A stretch of 64,000 bases of DNA, taken from positions 1 through 64,000 of the forward strand of contig CAKZOK010000139.1 of assembly GCA_937136415.1 (NCBI GenBank), written 5' to 3'. The DNA is from an uncultured Cytophagales bacterium (GTDB taxonomy: Bacteria > Bacteroidota > Bacteroidia > Cytophagales > Bernardetiaceae). Within the stretch, counting starts at the first letter, position 1. Each line of letters begins with the position of its first letter. The notes under the pieces were generated by a model. It saw only the letters and a program-made list of their open reading frames with translations, searched no databases and was not told the DNA's origin. Both the position numbers and the translations under genes were made by a program. Positions 17,128-26,351 of the stretch are shown in pieces.

Positions 17128-19809
17128 ATGGCAGATATAGAAAATGATGAGCTATTAGATGATGGAAATGACAATATCATTCCTGTAAGCATCGAAGACG
17201 AAATGCGAACAGCATACATTGATTATTCAATGTCAGTTATTGTTTCTCGTGCCTTGCCTGATGTTCGTGATGGCTTAAAACCTGTACACCGTAGAGTATT
17301 ATACGGAATGTCGGATTTGGGAGTATATCACAATAAAGCCTACAAAAAATCAGCTCGTATTGTGGGTGAGGTTTTGGGTAAATATCACCCACACGGCGAC
17401 TCGTCTGTTTATGAAACAATGGTCAGAATGGCGCAAGAATGGTCACTTCGTTATATGCTCGTAGATGGACAAGGAAACTTTGGTTCTATCGATGGCGATA
17501 ATGCAGCAGCTATGCGTTATACAGAGGCAAGAATGCAGCGTATGGCAGAAGAAATGTTAGCTGATTTGGGAAAAGAAGTAGTTGATTTTGTTCCCAATTT
17601 TGATGATTCTTTGACAGAACCTTCTGTTTTGCCAGCCAAAATACCTAATCTTTTGGTAAACGGTTCGGCTGGTATTGCTGTCGGAATGGCTACCAATATG
17701 GCCCCTCACAATCTTACAGAGGTTATTAATGGAATAATAGAATACATCAAAAACCCAGAAATAACTGTTGAAGAACTAACAAAATTTGTAACTGCGCCCG
17801 ACTTTCCAACAGGAGGAATCATTTATGGCTACACAGGTGTAAAAAAAGCTCTTGAAACAGGGCGTGGAAGAATAGTGATGCGTGCCGTAGCAACTATCCA
17901 CACCGACAAAAATAATCGTGAACAGATTATTGTAACCGAAGTGCCTTATCAAACCAACAAAGCCACTTTAATTGAAAAAACGGCTGCCATGGTAAATGAA
18001 AAGCGCATTGAGGGTATTTCTGCTATTCGTGATGAGTCAGATAGAAAAGGTTTACGTATCGTTTATGACATCAAACGTGATGCGATGGCAAATGTAGTCT
18101 TGAATCAACTTTTCAAATATACAGGGCTTCAAACTTCGTTTAGTGTCAATAATGTAGCTCTTGTAAAAGGTCGTCCAAGAATTTGTAATCTTAGAGATTT
18201 AATTAGTTATTACGTCGAACATCGTCATGAAATTGTCGTTCGCAGAACAGAGTATGACCTTAGAGAAGCCAACAAACGTCTTCATATTTTAGAAGGACTT
18301 TTAAAGGCTCTTGATGTAATTGATTTAGTAATTGCAACAATTCGTAGCTCAAAAGATGCCGAAGAAGCAAGAAACGTTCTGATAGGAAATGGGCAAATGA
18401 ATACAGATAGTCGTTTCTTCAAAGATATTACTGTTCCAGAGGGTTTTGTTTTTGACTTTTCAGAAATTCAAGCTAGAGAAATTTTGGGAATGCGCCTTCA
18501 ACGTCTTACAGGATTGGAGCGCAACAAAATCCAAAACGAACACGATGCACTCGTCTTGACCGTAGAGGATTATGAAGATATTTTGGCAAAAGTAGAACGC
18601 CGTATGCAAATTGTTACGGACGAACTATTAGAACTTAAAGAAAAATATGGCGATGAGCGTCGTACTCAAATCGTTCATAGTGCCGAAGATATTGATATTG
18701 AAGATTTGATTGCCGAAGAAGAAATGGTAATTACAATTTCGAATGAAGGTTATATCAAACGTACTTCTTTATCAGAATACAAATCTCAAGCTCGTGGAGG
18801 AAAAGGCTCAAAAGGAGCAACCACAAAAGCCGACGATTTTGCAGAACATTTGTTTGTAGCCTCTACACACAATTATTTACTCATTTTTACAGACCATGGA
18901 AAAGTATATTGGCAAAAAGTATATGCTATTCCAGAAGGCTCAAAGACTTCAAAAGGTCGTCCTCTTCAAAATCTTATCAATATTGAGTCTGGCGAAAAAG
19001 TACAAGCTGTAATCAATGTAAAGAATTTTAAAGATGAAGATTATATCAATAATAATAATCTGATTTTCTGTACAAAGAAAGGGCAAATCAAAAAAACAAT
19101 TTTAGAAGCCTATTCTCGTCCTCGCCAAGGAGGAATAAATGCCATTACTATCAACGAAGGCGATGCACTTTTAGATGTTCGCTTGACAGATGGTAGCAAC
19201 GAAATTATTATGGCTGTTGGTTCGGGTCGTGCTATTCGTTTCAATGAATCACAAGTCAGAACGATGGGCAGAACAGCGTCAGGAGTTCGTGGAATTAATG
19301 TAAAAGAAGGCGATGAAGTAATCGGAATGGTTTGTTTGAGCCGTCCAGATTCAAACCTTTTGGTTGTTTCTGAAAAAGGCTATGGCAAACGTTCTGACAT
19401 AGATGCTTACCGAGTTATCAAACGTGGTGGAAAAGGAGTAACAACACTCAAAATCACAGAAAAAACAGGTTCATTAATTTCTATAAAAGAAGTAATTGAT
19501 ACCGACCATTTGATGATTAGCAGAAAATCGGGCGTTATGATTCGCTTTGCAGTTTCCGAACTTCGAACTATGGGACGTGCCACACAGGGCGTTCGTCTGA
19601 TTAATCTAGCAGCAGAAGACCAAATTGCTTCCGTTGCCAAAATCGAACACATAGAAGAAGAAGAAGAAACTGTTTTGGAAGAAGGCGTGGAAAATCCTGA
19701 TGGAGAAGTTTCTGAAAATTTAGCCGATGAAGCAGGTACTTCTATCAACGGAAATCACAATGCAAATAATAATACAGAAGCTGACCAAGATTCAGAAGAT
19801 GTAGAATAA
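17128..19809 (+). CDS. gyrA: DNA gyrase subunit A
   Basis: GyrA cleaves and rejoins DNA during ATP-dependent negative supercoiling, in a heterotetramer with GyrB. At 893 residues the length is typical. The breakage-reunion domain starts at [27 protein letters not shown]-like sequence near 32-60, the catalytic tyrosine is Y131 in AMRYTEAR, and the six-bladed C-terminal pinwheel carries a GyrA box (QARGGKG, near 554-560), which separates it from ParC. The last 60 residues are a highly acidic tail ([11 protein letters not shown] then DQDSEDVE), which in other gyrases modulates supercoiling. gyrB is not in the window. The gene is probably monocistronic from the promoter at 16939. Confidence 0.98.
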   Translation: MADIENDELLDDGNDNIIPVSIEDEMRTAYIDYSMSVIVSRALPDVRDGLKPVHRRVLYGMSDLGVYHNKAYKKSARIVGEVLGKYHPHGDSSVYETMVRMAQEWSLRYMLVDGQGNFGSIDGDNAAAMRYTEARMQRMAEEMLADLGKEVVDFVPNFDDSLTEPSVLPAKIPNLLVNGSAGIAVGMATNMAPHNLTEVINGIIEYIKNPEITVEELTKFVTAPDFPTGGIIYGYTGVKKALETGRGRIVMRAVATIHTDKNNREQIIVTEVPYQTNKATLIEKTAAMVNEKRIEGISAIRDESDRKGLRIVYDIKRDAMANVVLNQLFKYTGLQTSFSVNNVALVKGRPRICNLRDLISYYVEHRHEIVVRRTEYDLREANKRLHILEGLLKALDVIDLVIATIRSSKDAEEARNVLIGNGQMNTDSRFFKDITVPEGFVFDFSEIQAREILGMRLQRLTGLERNKIQNEHDALVLTVEDYEDILAKVERRMQIVTDELLELKEKYGDERRTQIVHSAEDIDIEDLIAEEEMVITISNEGYIKRTSLSEYKSQARGGKGSKGATTKADDFAEHLFVASTHNYLLIFTDHGKVYWQKVYAIPEGSKTSKGRPLQNLINIESGEKVQAVINVKNFKDEDYINNNNLIFCTKKGQIKKTILEAYSRPRQGGINAITINEGDALLDVRLTDGSNEIIMAVGSGRAIRFNESQVRTMGRTASGVRGINVKEGDEVIGMVCLSRPDSNLLVVSEKGYGKRSDIDAYRVIKRGGKGVTTLKITEKTGSLISIKEVIDTDHLMISRKSGVMIRFAVSELRTMGRATQGVRLINLAAEDQIASVAKIEHIEEEEETVLEEGVENPDGEVSENLADEAGTSINGNHNANNNTEADQDSEDVE

Positions 19810-19950
19810 TTTTTTTTTGCATTATAGTTGCATTACATTTAGAAGTTCTATTTTTGTAAAACAAAGATGGAACTTCTATTTTTTTATAAAACATAGCATA
19901 CGTTTTGGCGTGTGATATAAAAAACAATAATTTTAAACTCATTTTATCCA

Positions 19951-21159
19951 ATGACAAAATCAATCTTAAAATCAATAGTTGCAGGAGCTGCCTTTGTTGC
20001 AGGTGCATTTATCACAAATGGAGCTATTGCACAAAATGGAGCTGTTAATACTGCTGAATTTTTCATATTGCCCGAAAATGCAAACCACGAAAAAGCTCTA
20101 GAAAAAATTCGTCAAGCAACATTCCACCCAAAAACTAAAAATAAAGCTAAAATGTGGTATGTTAGAGCTAAAGTTTTTACTTCTGTTTTTGAAGCAGGAG
20201 CAGAAGATAAAAAAATAGCAGCTTTGGTAAACAACCCAATAGACAGTGCTTTTACTTCTATCAAAAAAGCAAAAGAGCTAGAAAAAGCTGAAGGAAATGA
20301 CAAATACACCAAACGAATTGAAGAGCCAGCTTTTCAAAGTGATTTGGGAATGGAAACAGGATTAGAGCAACGCATCAAAAATGCCCTACTCAACCAAGTA
20401 CAAGCCTATCAAGAATCTGAAGATTTTGAAAATGCTTATATGACAATGCTTCCACTCGTTACACATATCCCTGGAGATACAACCAACCTAACTTATATTG
20501 CCTACTTTGCTAGTAAAGCCGAAAAAATGGACAAAGCTGCCATGTATTACGAGCAACTCGGTGATATAGAAGGATATACAAACGGCATGGAGGCTTATCA
20601 ATCGGCTGCTTACTCTTATTATAAATTAAAAGACAGCACAAACTTTCTTAGAGTATTAGAAAAAGGAGCTAAAAATTATCCAAAAGAAACATACTTTCTT
20701 ACCAATACTGCCGATATTTATATCCAAAAGAAAGATTATCCTAAGGCTATCGAATTACTCAAAAAAGTAAATGAAATAGAACCAAGTGCCAAAACTCTAA
20801 CAAATATTGCTATCATGTATCAAACTGAAAAGCAACCTGAAAAAGCCGTAGAATACTATCAAAAAGTATTAGAATTAGATGCTCAAGATTATGATGCTAC
20901 TTTTGCATTAGCTCTTCATTACTACAAAGAAGCTGCAAATGTATATAATACTTTGGAAGGAGAAGAACAAGATGCAACTGGAGAAAAAATGAAACCTGTT
21001 GTAGCAAATGCTGACAAAGCTATTACCTATGCAAAAAAAGCTGTGGCAATAAATAGTGATGACTCGACACTTTATAGTATGCTAAAAGATTTGTACGTAA
21101 TGAAAGAAGACAAAGCAAATGTTGAGTTGATGAAAAAGAAAATAGAAGCAAATAATTAA
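19951..21159 (+). CDS. Secreted tetratricopeptide-repeat protein
   Basis: This 402-residue protein begins with a clear Sec signal peptide (KSILKSIVAGAAFVAGAF, predicted cleavage after GAIA, before Q28). The rest is helical repeats: an N-terminal domain (about 35-130) and TPR units at about 155-345, seen in FLTNTADIYIQKKDYPKAIELLKK and LTNIAIMYQTEKQPEKAVEYYQK. It is probably a periplasmic or outer-membrane-associated scaffold; the partner is unknown. It stands alone 141 bases after gyrA and ends at a strong terminator (21180-21212). The ATG at 19951 directly precedes the signal peptide. Confidence 0.88.
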   Translation: MTKSILKSIVAGAAFVAGAFITNGAIAQNGAVNTAEFFILPENANHEKALEKIRQATFHPKTKNKAKMWYVRAKVFTSVFEAGAEDKKIAALVNNPIDSAFTSIKKAKELEKAEGNDKYTKRIEEPAFQSDLGMETGLEQRIKNALLNQVQAYQESEDFENAYMTMLPLVTHIPGDTTNLTYIAYFASKAEKMDKAAMYYEQLGDIEGYTNGMEAYQSAAYSYYKLKDSTNFLRVLEKGAKNYPKETYFLTNTADIYIQKKDYPKAIELLKKVNEIEPSAKTLTNIAIMYQTEKQPEKAVEYYQKVLELDAQDYDATFALALHYYKEAANVYNTLEGEEQDATGEKMKPVVANADKAITYAKKAVAINSDDSTLYSMLKDLYVMKEDKANVELMKKKIEANN

Positions 21160-21179
21160 TAAATACTCTTCACTATTTT

Positions 21180-21212
21180 AAAACCTATTTATTACGATAA
21201 ATAGGTTTTTTT
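21180..21212 (+). terminator. Terminator of the TPR gene
   Basis: AACCTATTTAT (21182-21192) pairs with ATAAATAGGTT (21197-21207) around the tetraloop TACG, followed by a T run. Confidence 0.88.
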
Positions 21213-21240
21213 GTTCGAATCTTATTCGAAAATAAAGCAC

Positions 21241-21276
21241 AAAAAAAAGATGATACTTCCAAAGGCTGCATCATCT
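21241..21276 (-). terminator. Leftward terminator-like hairpin without a known gene
   Basis: On the minus strand AGATGAT (21276-21270) pairs with ATCATCT (21254-21248) and is followed by eight U residues. No minus-strand gene lies to its right before 22104. Confidence 0.5.
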
Positions 21277-21720
21277 CCCACTACTCACTAACTATGACTA
21301 CTGCTATTTTTACTAAAAAATAACATAGTCAAACAAAAGTTTTTTATATGGATAAACTATTAGTAACAAAAATTAAATAAATTGCCCTTTTTAAAAAATT
21401 AATCCTCAGCAATTTTTAATTGTTCACTTAAAATAGATATTGAATTATCAAATTTAGATACTTACAATTTTATTTTAAAACAAACTCCCTAAATCTATCA
21501 TTTAGGAAGTTGTTAGAAATTGTTAGGTTGTAAGTTGAAGATTTCAAAACCAATAGTTTTGGTCTTCTGTTTCTATGACCCACTAAGTAGGCAATAAGGT
21601 TGCATAGATTTTTATTTTTTTCAAAAAAAAATAAAATAATTCTTTATTTAGTCCCTAAAACCCAAACAAGACTAGATTAAAATTCAATATATCAGCTATT
21701 TAGCTTTATTTCAAGGTCAG

Positions 21721-21749
21721 AAAAAAAGCAAATACTATTTGCTTTTTTT
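21721..21749. terminator. Symmetric terminator-like hairpin
   Basis: GCAAAT (21728-21733) pairs with ATTTGC (21737-21742), flanked by seven A and seven T residues. It can act on either strand; no gene ends nearby. Confidence 0.45.
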
Positions 21750-21943
21750 ACCAAAATTCAAAATTATTTTTATCAAAACCTTGCATCAAACAAAGAAATT
21801 ATGTATTATTGAATAGAATAAGAAATTAAGTATCTATTTTATCAAAATGATATACTAATTCACTTTTGTAAAAAATACTTTTCTCTTATTTTCAATAAAA
21901 AAAACTTTTGTATAATTTTTACTTATTTAAAGTAAAAATTATT

Positions 21944-22062
21944 AGAGTACTGGACATGAGTTAAAAAGTTGTTGGTGTCGCTACGCTAAAACACCAACGA
22001 ACGATGTTTTTCTCTGTTCTGTGACTCACAGAACAGCAAATACATCTAGTGTCCAGTACTCT
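21944..22062. mobile_element. MITE-like element, copy 1
   Basis: A 117-bp core (21945-22061) bounded by GAGTACTGGACA and its inverse TGTCCAGTACTC, with TA on both sides. The interior contains GTTGGTGT...ACACCAAC and a 23-base near-palindrome built on CTGTTCTGTG. The copy at 61281-61399 is the same length, inverted and almost identical. There is no coding capacity. It ends 42 bases before the YciO-family gene. Confidence 0.85.
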
Positions 22063-22104
22063 AAAAAATTATATCCTAATTTATAAAGATTATAAAAAAA
22101 TAAC

Positions 22105-22776
22105 ATGGCAGAACTCCTCAAAATACACCCTGATAATCCACAAGAAAGCAAAATTCAGAAAATAGTTCAAACCTTAAAAAAGGGTGGCATAATCATTTAT
22201 CCTACTGATACTGTCTATGGAATAGGTTGTGATTTTACAAATGCAAAAGCTGTTGAAAAAGTGTGTAAAATAAAAGGAATTGACCCAAAAAAAATGCACC
22301 TTTCATTTATTTGTTATGATTTGAGTGATATTAGTTTGTATGCTCACAGAGTCAGCAATCATGTTTTTAAAGTAATGAAAAAAGCACTCCCTGGAGCATT
22401 TACATTTATTCTAAACTCTAGCAATAAAGTTCCAAAAGTAGGAGGAGTAAAGAAAAATCAAGTTGGTATTCGTGTTCCTGACCACAAAATTCCTAGAATG
22501 ATTGTGCAAGAACTCGGAAACCCAATCGTAACAACCTCAATATATGATAAAGAAGGCAAACCAATGATAGACCCTTCGCTCATGAAAGAAGAATACGAAC
22601 ATTTGGTAGATATAGTTATTGATGCTGGAATCGGAGAAATTGCTCCTTCAACTGTACTTCGTTGTATCGAAGATAATATTATTTTGCTTCGCCAAGGTTC
22701 GGGAGATATAGACAAATTTGCCGATGTTCTTTCAAAAGAAGAGGCAGAATCTCTTTTAGAAGAAGAGGAAGAATAA
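22105..22776 (+). CDS. YciO/Sua5/YrdC family protein
   Basis: This 223-residue protein has the YrdC fold (GGIIIYPTDTVYGIGCDFTNAKAVEKVCKIKG, 27-58). The family includes TsaC/Sua5, which makes threonylcarbamoyl-AMP for the t6A modification of tRNAs reading ANN codons. In detail it is closer to the YciO branch: PGAFTFILNSSNKVP, VGIRVPDHKIPRMIVQELG, VTTSIYD and a tail LLRQGSGDIDKF all have YciO counterparts. YciO proteins are weaker or less well defined in t6A synthesis, so I do not assign tsaC. The last ten residues are mostly glutamate. It ends at the terminator at 22832-22866; a MITE lies just upstream. Confidence 0.88.
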   Translation: MAELLKIHPDNPQESKIQKIVQTLKKGGIIIYPTDTVYGIGCDFTNAKAVEKVCKIKGIDPKKMHLSFICYDLSDISLYAHRVSNHVFKVMKKALPGAFTFILNSSNKVPKVGGVKKNQVGIRVPDHKIPRMIVQELGNPIVTTSIYDKEGKPMIDPSLMKEEYEHLVDIVIDAGIGEIAPSTVLRCIEDNIILLRQGSGDIDKFADVLSKEEAESLLEEEEE

Positions 22777-22831
22777 AAAAAGAAAATTGTAAGATTAAAT
22801 TTTTCATTTTTGATTTTGTTTTAGTGAATAG

Positions 22832-22866
22832 AAAAACCACTACTTTTTTGAGGTAGTGGTTTTTTT
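22832..22866 (+). terminator. Terminator of the YciO-family gene
   Basis: AACCACTAC (22835-22843) pairs with GTAGTGGTT (22853-22861), followed by T residues. Confidence 0.88.
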
Positions 22867-22880
22867 GTTTCGTATTTTTG
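22848..22880 (+). promoter_or_regulatory. Putative murB promoter
   Basis: TATTTTTG (22873-22880) fits TAnnTTTG. A TTG at 22848-22850 lies 22 bases upstream, inside the preceding terminator; the spacing is slightly long. Confidence 0.4.
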
Positions 22881-22956
22881 TAAAAAATCTGTATTGCAAA
22901 ACTGCCTCTAATAAAAAAAATCGTCGCAATTAATTATTTAATTAAAATTATTCAAA

Positions 22957-23979
22957 ATGAAAACTCAAATTATCCAAAATATTTCCTTACAATCTTATAA
23001 TACATTTGGTATAGAATGTAAAGCCAAAAATTTTGTAGAAATAAAAACTATTGATGAATTAATAGAAATTTTACAAACAATAGAACAGCAAAAATTTTCT
23101 TCTATTTTTGTTTTGGGAGGGGGCAGTAATGTATTATTTCTGAAAGACTTTGAAGGTTTAGTCATTAAAAATTCTATTACAGGAATAAAAAAAATAGCAG
23201 AAAATAAAGATAAGATAAATTTTTATGTAGGTGCAGGCGAAAACTGGCACAATTTCGTACTTTTCTGTTTGAAAAATAATTATGGAGGTATAGAAAATCT
23301 ATCGCTTATCCCCGGAACGGTTGGAGCAGCTCCCATGCAAAATATTGGAGCGTATGGAGTAGAAATTTGTAATGTTGTAGAGCGAGTAAAAGTAATTGAT
23401 AGAAAAACAAAACAGCAATTTTGGATTTCGAATGATGAATGTCAGTTCGGTTATCGCACCAGTATTTTCAAAACAAAGGCAAAAGACAAATATATTATTG
23501 TTGGTGTAGAGTTCAAACTAACTAAAAATAATCATATCATAAATACTTCTTATGGAGCAATAAAAGAAGCTCTAAAAAACACTTCTCCAAGCATTCAAGA
23601 AATTAGCAGGGCAGTCATTTCGATTAGAGAATCCAAATTGCCCAACCCAAAAGAAATTGGTAATGGAGGTAGTTTTTTCAAAAACCCTGAAATTCCTACC
23701 ATTCAATTTGAAGAATTAAAAAAGATTTTTCCAACTATTGTTGGTTATTCTATTTCTGATAAAATAACAAAAGTTCCTGCTGGCTGGCTCATCGAATCTT
23801 GTGGCTGGAAAGGAAAAATAGTTGGAAATACAGGCGCACACAAAAATCAAGCTCTCGTTTTGGTAAATTATGGCAATGCAAAAGGACAAGAAATTTGGAA
23901 TCTAGCCAAAGAAATTCAAAAATCTGTTGTTGATAAATTTGGAATTACTATCGAAGCTGAAATTAATATTGTTGGATAA
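22957..23979 (+). CDS. murB: UDP-N-acetylmuramate dehydrogenase
   Basis: MurB reduces UDP-GlcNAc-enolpyruvate to UDP-MurNAc with NADPH and FAD, the second committed step of peptidoglycan synthesis in the cytoplasm. The 340 residues are a type I (E. coli-like) MurB. The FAD domain shows SYNTFGI, GGGSNVLF near 54-61 and NLSLIPGTVGAAPMQNIGAYG. The substrate domain shows FGYRTSIFK with the conserved arginine, GNGGSFFKNP carrying the catalytic serine, and GWLIESCGWKG; the C-terminal EAEINIVG carries the conserved glutamate. The gene stands alone with its own putative promoter. The ATG at 22957 gives the expected N-terminus. Confidence 0.97.
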   Translation: MKTQIIQNISLQSYNTFGIECKAKNFVEIKTIDELIEILQTIEQQKFSSIFVLGGGSNVLFLKDFEGLVIKNSITGIKKIAENKDKINFYVGAGENWHNFVLFCLKNNYGGIENLSLIPGTVGAAPMQNIGAYGVEICNVVERVKVIDRKTKQQFWISNDECQFGYRTSIFKTKAKDKYIIVGVEFKLTKNNHIINTSYGAIKEALKNTSPSIQEISRAVISIRESKLPNPKEIGNGGSFFKNPEIPTIQFEELKKIFPTIVGYSISDKITKVPAGWLIESCGWKGKIVGNTGAHKNQALVLVNYGNAKGQEIWNLAKEIQKSVVDKFGITIEAEINIVG

Positions 23980-24217
23980 TCTTTTATTTTTTATCTAAAA
24001 AATTCTAATTTTTATCTCTCTTTTCGTAAATACTCTTAAAGTCCTCAATTTAAGTGGGTTAAAGTTTGTTAAGTCTGTTTTTAAAGAATAAGGATTGCTT
24101 TATTTTGTATAAACTAAATAGTACAAATAGCCTTTAGAGCATCAATATTTTTTAAAGAGAATATACCAAAAAAATACACACTAAAAATAAAAACACACCT
24201 ATCAACGACATAAAAAC

Positions 24218-25762
24218 ATGAAAATAGAAGGATTAGTAGGAGCAAAACAGGTACGTTATATTATCGCTTTGATGAGTTTGGCAATGGTCGGACTTATAGG
24301 GCTACAATTTTATTGGATAACAACAACCATTACTCTCAACAAATCTCGCTTCAAACAAAATGTACATCAAGCACTCGAAAAAGTAGCTACTCGGTTGGAA
24401 AAACATGAAGCTATTTATGTCATGAAAAGTAGTGCAGACCAAATGAGTGGGCAGCTTATTTCTACATTAGATTCTATTACTAGAGCGCAAAAAACAACTT
24501 CTTCGCTTACCTATGAGCTTCAATTTCAAGTAAAAAATGGTATTTATTCAAGCAGCCAAAGCACCGAACTTATTCTCGAACCGATGGCAAAATATGATAT
24601 TCGTGACCCAAAAATAGCATGGGAAGAAAATCAACGACGAAGAATGAATAAATCGCAAATTGTATCCATTATTGCTGAAAAATTATTCTTTCAAAATCAA
24701 GAAAAACCCATTCAACAACGCACCAGCCGTCCTGTCATTGATTCTATTTTGCGTGAAGAAATGCACAATAAAGGCATTATGTTAGATTATGATTTTGCTG
24801 TTTTTAATCATTCTCAAAAAAATTGGTTTTTTGCATCACCCACTACTGACAGCAAATGTTTGGTCGAAACAAACTATTGCACAAAGCTTTTTCCAAATGA
24901 TATGCGCAATCCAGATAATTTATTATGTGTTTATTTTCCTACCGAATCAAAATATTTGTTGGGCAAAATGGCGATGATATTATCCTCTTCTATCATTTTT
25001 ATTGGTGTAATTATTCTTTGTTTTGGGGCAGCCATTTATACTATTATTCGTCAGAAAAAAATATCTGAAGTTACCAATGATTTTATAAATAATATGACTC
25101 ATGAGTTCAAAACACCTATTGCGACAATTTCTCTTACTCGTGAAATTTTGCAAGACCCTAGTGTTCAGAAAAATACAGAAATAGCAAATCGTTATTTGGG
25201 AGTAATTGCAGATGAAAGCAAGAGATTAAGCGCACAGGTAGAAAAAGTATTACAAGCTGCAAAACTTGACAGAAAAGATTTCAAACTCAACCTTAAATCA
25301 TTAAATGTACATCAAATTATTGAAAAAATAATACGAAACAGTGCCGTACAAGTAGAAAATAGAGGAGGACAAATTTTTACAGATTTGAAAGCAAATCAAA
25401 CAATTATTCAAGGCGACCAAGTACATATTACAAGTATTGTTTCGAATCTAATAGATAATGCAAATAAATATTCGCCCCAAACACCACGAATAGAAATACA
25501 AACTCAAAATACTTCGAATGGAATTGAAATAAAATTTATTGATGAAGGGCAAGGAATACCCAAAAAGGTAATAAACAAAATTTTTGATAAATTTTATCGT
25601 GTACCGACAGGAAATGTACATAATGTAAAAGGGTTCGGCTTAGGGCTTAGTTATGTACAATCAATGGTAGAGGCGCATCATGGAACAATTAGCGTGGAAA
25701 GTGAAGTAGGAAAAGGCTCTATTTTTACAATAAAATTACCCTTCAAGCAACCAAATAATTAA
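24218..25762 (+). CDS. Membrane sensor histidine kinase
   Basis: This 514-residue two-component kinase has a membrane segment at about 15-35, an extracytoplasmic sensor region at about 36-245 without a named fold, and a second membrane segment at about 248-272. The HisKA domain follows, with H295 in NNMTHEFKTPIATISL, then a HATPase_c domain with SNLIDNANKYS (N box), FIDEGQGIP (G1) and GFGLGLSYVQSMV (G2). There is no HAMP domain. A response regulator usually follows such kinases in this phylum, but the next 589 bases hold none, so it is an orphan here. The ATG at 24218 places a short cytoplasmic lead before the first segment. Confidence 0.93.
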   Translation: MKIEGLVGAKQVRYIIALMSLAMVGLIGLQFYWITTTITLNKSRFKQNVHQALEKVATRLEKHEAIYVMKSSADQMSGQLISTLDSITRAQKTTSSLTYELQFQVKNGIYSSSQSTELILEPMAKYDIRDPKIAWEENQRRRMNKSQIVSIIAEKLFFQNQEKPIQQRTSRPVIDSILREEMHNKGIMLDYDFAVFNHSQKNWFFASPTTDSKCLVETNYCTKLFPNDMRNPDNLLCVYFPTESKYLLGKMAMILSSSIIFIGVIILCFGAAIYTIIRQKKISEVTNDFINNMTHEFKTPIATISLTREILQDPSVQKNTEIANRYLGVIADESKRLSAQVEKVLQAAKLDRKDFKLNLKSLNVHQIIEKIIRNSAVQVENRGGQIFTDLKANQTIIQGDQVHITSIVSNLIDNANKYSPQTPRIEIQTQNTSNGIEIKFIDEGQGIPKKVINKIFDKFYRVPTGNVHNVKGFGLGLSYVQSMVEAHHGTISVESEVGKGSIFTIKLPFKQPNN

Positions 25763-25839
25763 TTTGCTTGGTGCTTTATGATTTTAGTTGCAACTAAAAT
25801 CATAAAGCACCACTTGACACAATTATTTTAATGAAAATG

Positions 25840-26092
25840 TTTAAAACCGTACACTTTTTCAAATTGGTTGTTCTGTGCAAATTTAAATACGATACAAATT
25901 CTCTGGAATTCGGTGTTTTACTTATTTAATTTTGGCTATATACATACGAACTCTCTGGAGTTCAATGAGAAAAATTATTTTTTAGTTTACAAATTCCAAA
26001 GAATTTGTATGTATATAGAAAGAAACCTACGATAATTGTATTTGAACTCCAGAGAGTTCGTATTGTATTAGGTAGTTGTGGTGTACAAATTT
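25840..26092. repeat. Nested inverted-repeat element (four ACTCTCTGGAGTT-like units)
   Basis: Four copies of a motif like AACTCTCTGGAGTT lie near 25890-25915, 25945-25963, 25990-26012 and 26040-26062. The two inner units are inverted, sharing a CTATATACATAC flank; the two outer units are also inverted. The left edge (25840-25858, TTTAAAACCGTACAC...) recurs exactly, inverted, at 29966-29984. Confidence 0.6.
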
Positions 26093-26141
26093 GTTAATCT
26101 ATTTGACAAGTACAATTTTCGAAAAAATACGTTATTTGTAT

Positions 26142-26173
26142 TCCTCCCCTCCTTCAGAGGGGCTGAGGGAGGT
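26142..26173. repeat. GC-rich hairpin in AT-rich DNA
   Basis: CCTCCCCT...AGGGG...GGGAGG forms a nested hairpin. Similar pyrimidine/purine blocks are scattered in many Bacteroidota genomes; no function is assigned. Confidence 0.4.
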
Positions 26174-26212
26174 CAAAACGATAGTAAAAACTAATAAAAT
26201 TGTACTAGATAA

Positions 26213-26289
26213 TTACTTATTTCTACAAATGCCCGTCCTTCTCAAAGCGCAAAACGAATTATTGAAAAAGCCTTAACAGAAGAAAAGTA
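26213..26289 (+). pseudogene. Possible C-terminal remnant of a lost gene
   Basis: After a stop at 26210, one frame reads 25 codons ending NARPSQSAKRIIEKALTEEK and stopping at 26289, nine bases before a good terminator. The residue pattern is protein-like, unlike its neighbours, and the position just before a terminator suits the end of a deleted gene. No family can be assigned. The call is tentative. Confidence 0.25.
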
Positions 26290-26297
26290 AAACAAAA

Positions 26298-26340
26298 AAA
26301 CCCTAAGAATTTTTGTAGTTTCTTAGGGTTTAATTTTTTT
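26298..26340. terminator. Bidirectional terminator downstream of the STAS gene
   Basis: AAACCCTAAGAA (26298-26309) pairs perfectly with TTCTTAGGGTTT (26320-26331). A- and T-rich flanks lie on both sides. Confidence 0.85.
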
Positions 26341-26351
26341 CTTAAAAAAAA

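Larger units (their letters stand above)
21160..22104. other. 945-base gene-free interval rich in hairpins
   Basis: This is the longest non-coding stretch in the window. In order it holds the TPR-gene terminator (21180-21212), a leftward terminator-like hairpin (21241-21276), an imperfect hairpin (21484-21510), a two-part hairpin (21537-21567: GAAGA/TCTTC outside, CAAAAC/GTTTTG inside), a terminator-like hairpin (21721-21749) and one MITE copy (21944-22062). I find no convincing reading frame. The leftward terminator without a leftward gene leaves room for a small RNA. Confidence 0.55.
25763..26351. other. Intergenic region with nested inverted repeats
   Basis: This 589-base gap holds the composite palindrome at 25840-26092, a GC-rich hairpin at 26142-26173, a short open stretch at 26213-26289 that resembles the end of a lost gene, and the terminator at 26298-26340. 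The 66-codon frame at 26076-26276 looks spurious. Confidence 0.5.

Noticed and set aside
21207-21236. tRNA-like GTTCGAATC word
   Set aside because: It is part of a TTCGAAT/ATTCGAA palindrome with no cloverleaf around it.
25840-26092. CRISPR array
   Set aside because: The four repeated units are palindromic, in alternating orientation and unevenly spaced; there are no direct repeats with unique spacers and no cas genes.
26076-26276. 66-codon plus-strand reading frame
   Set aside because: It runs through repeat DNA including the GC-rich hairpin and shows no protein-like pattern.
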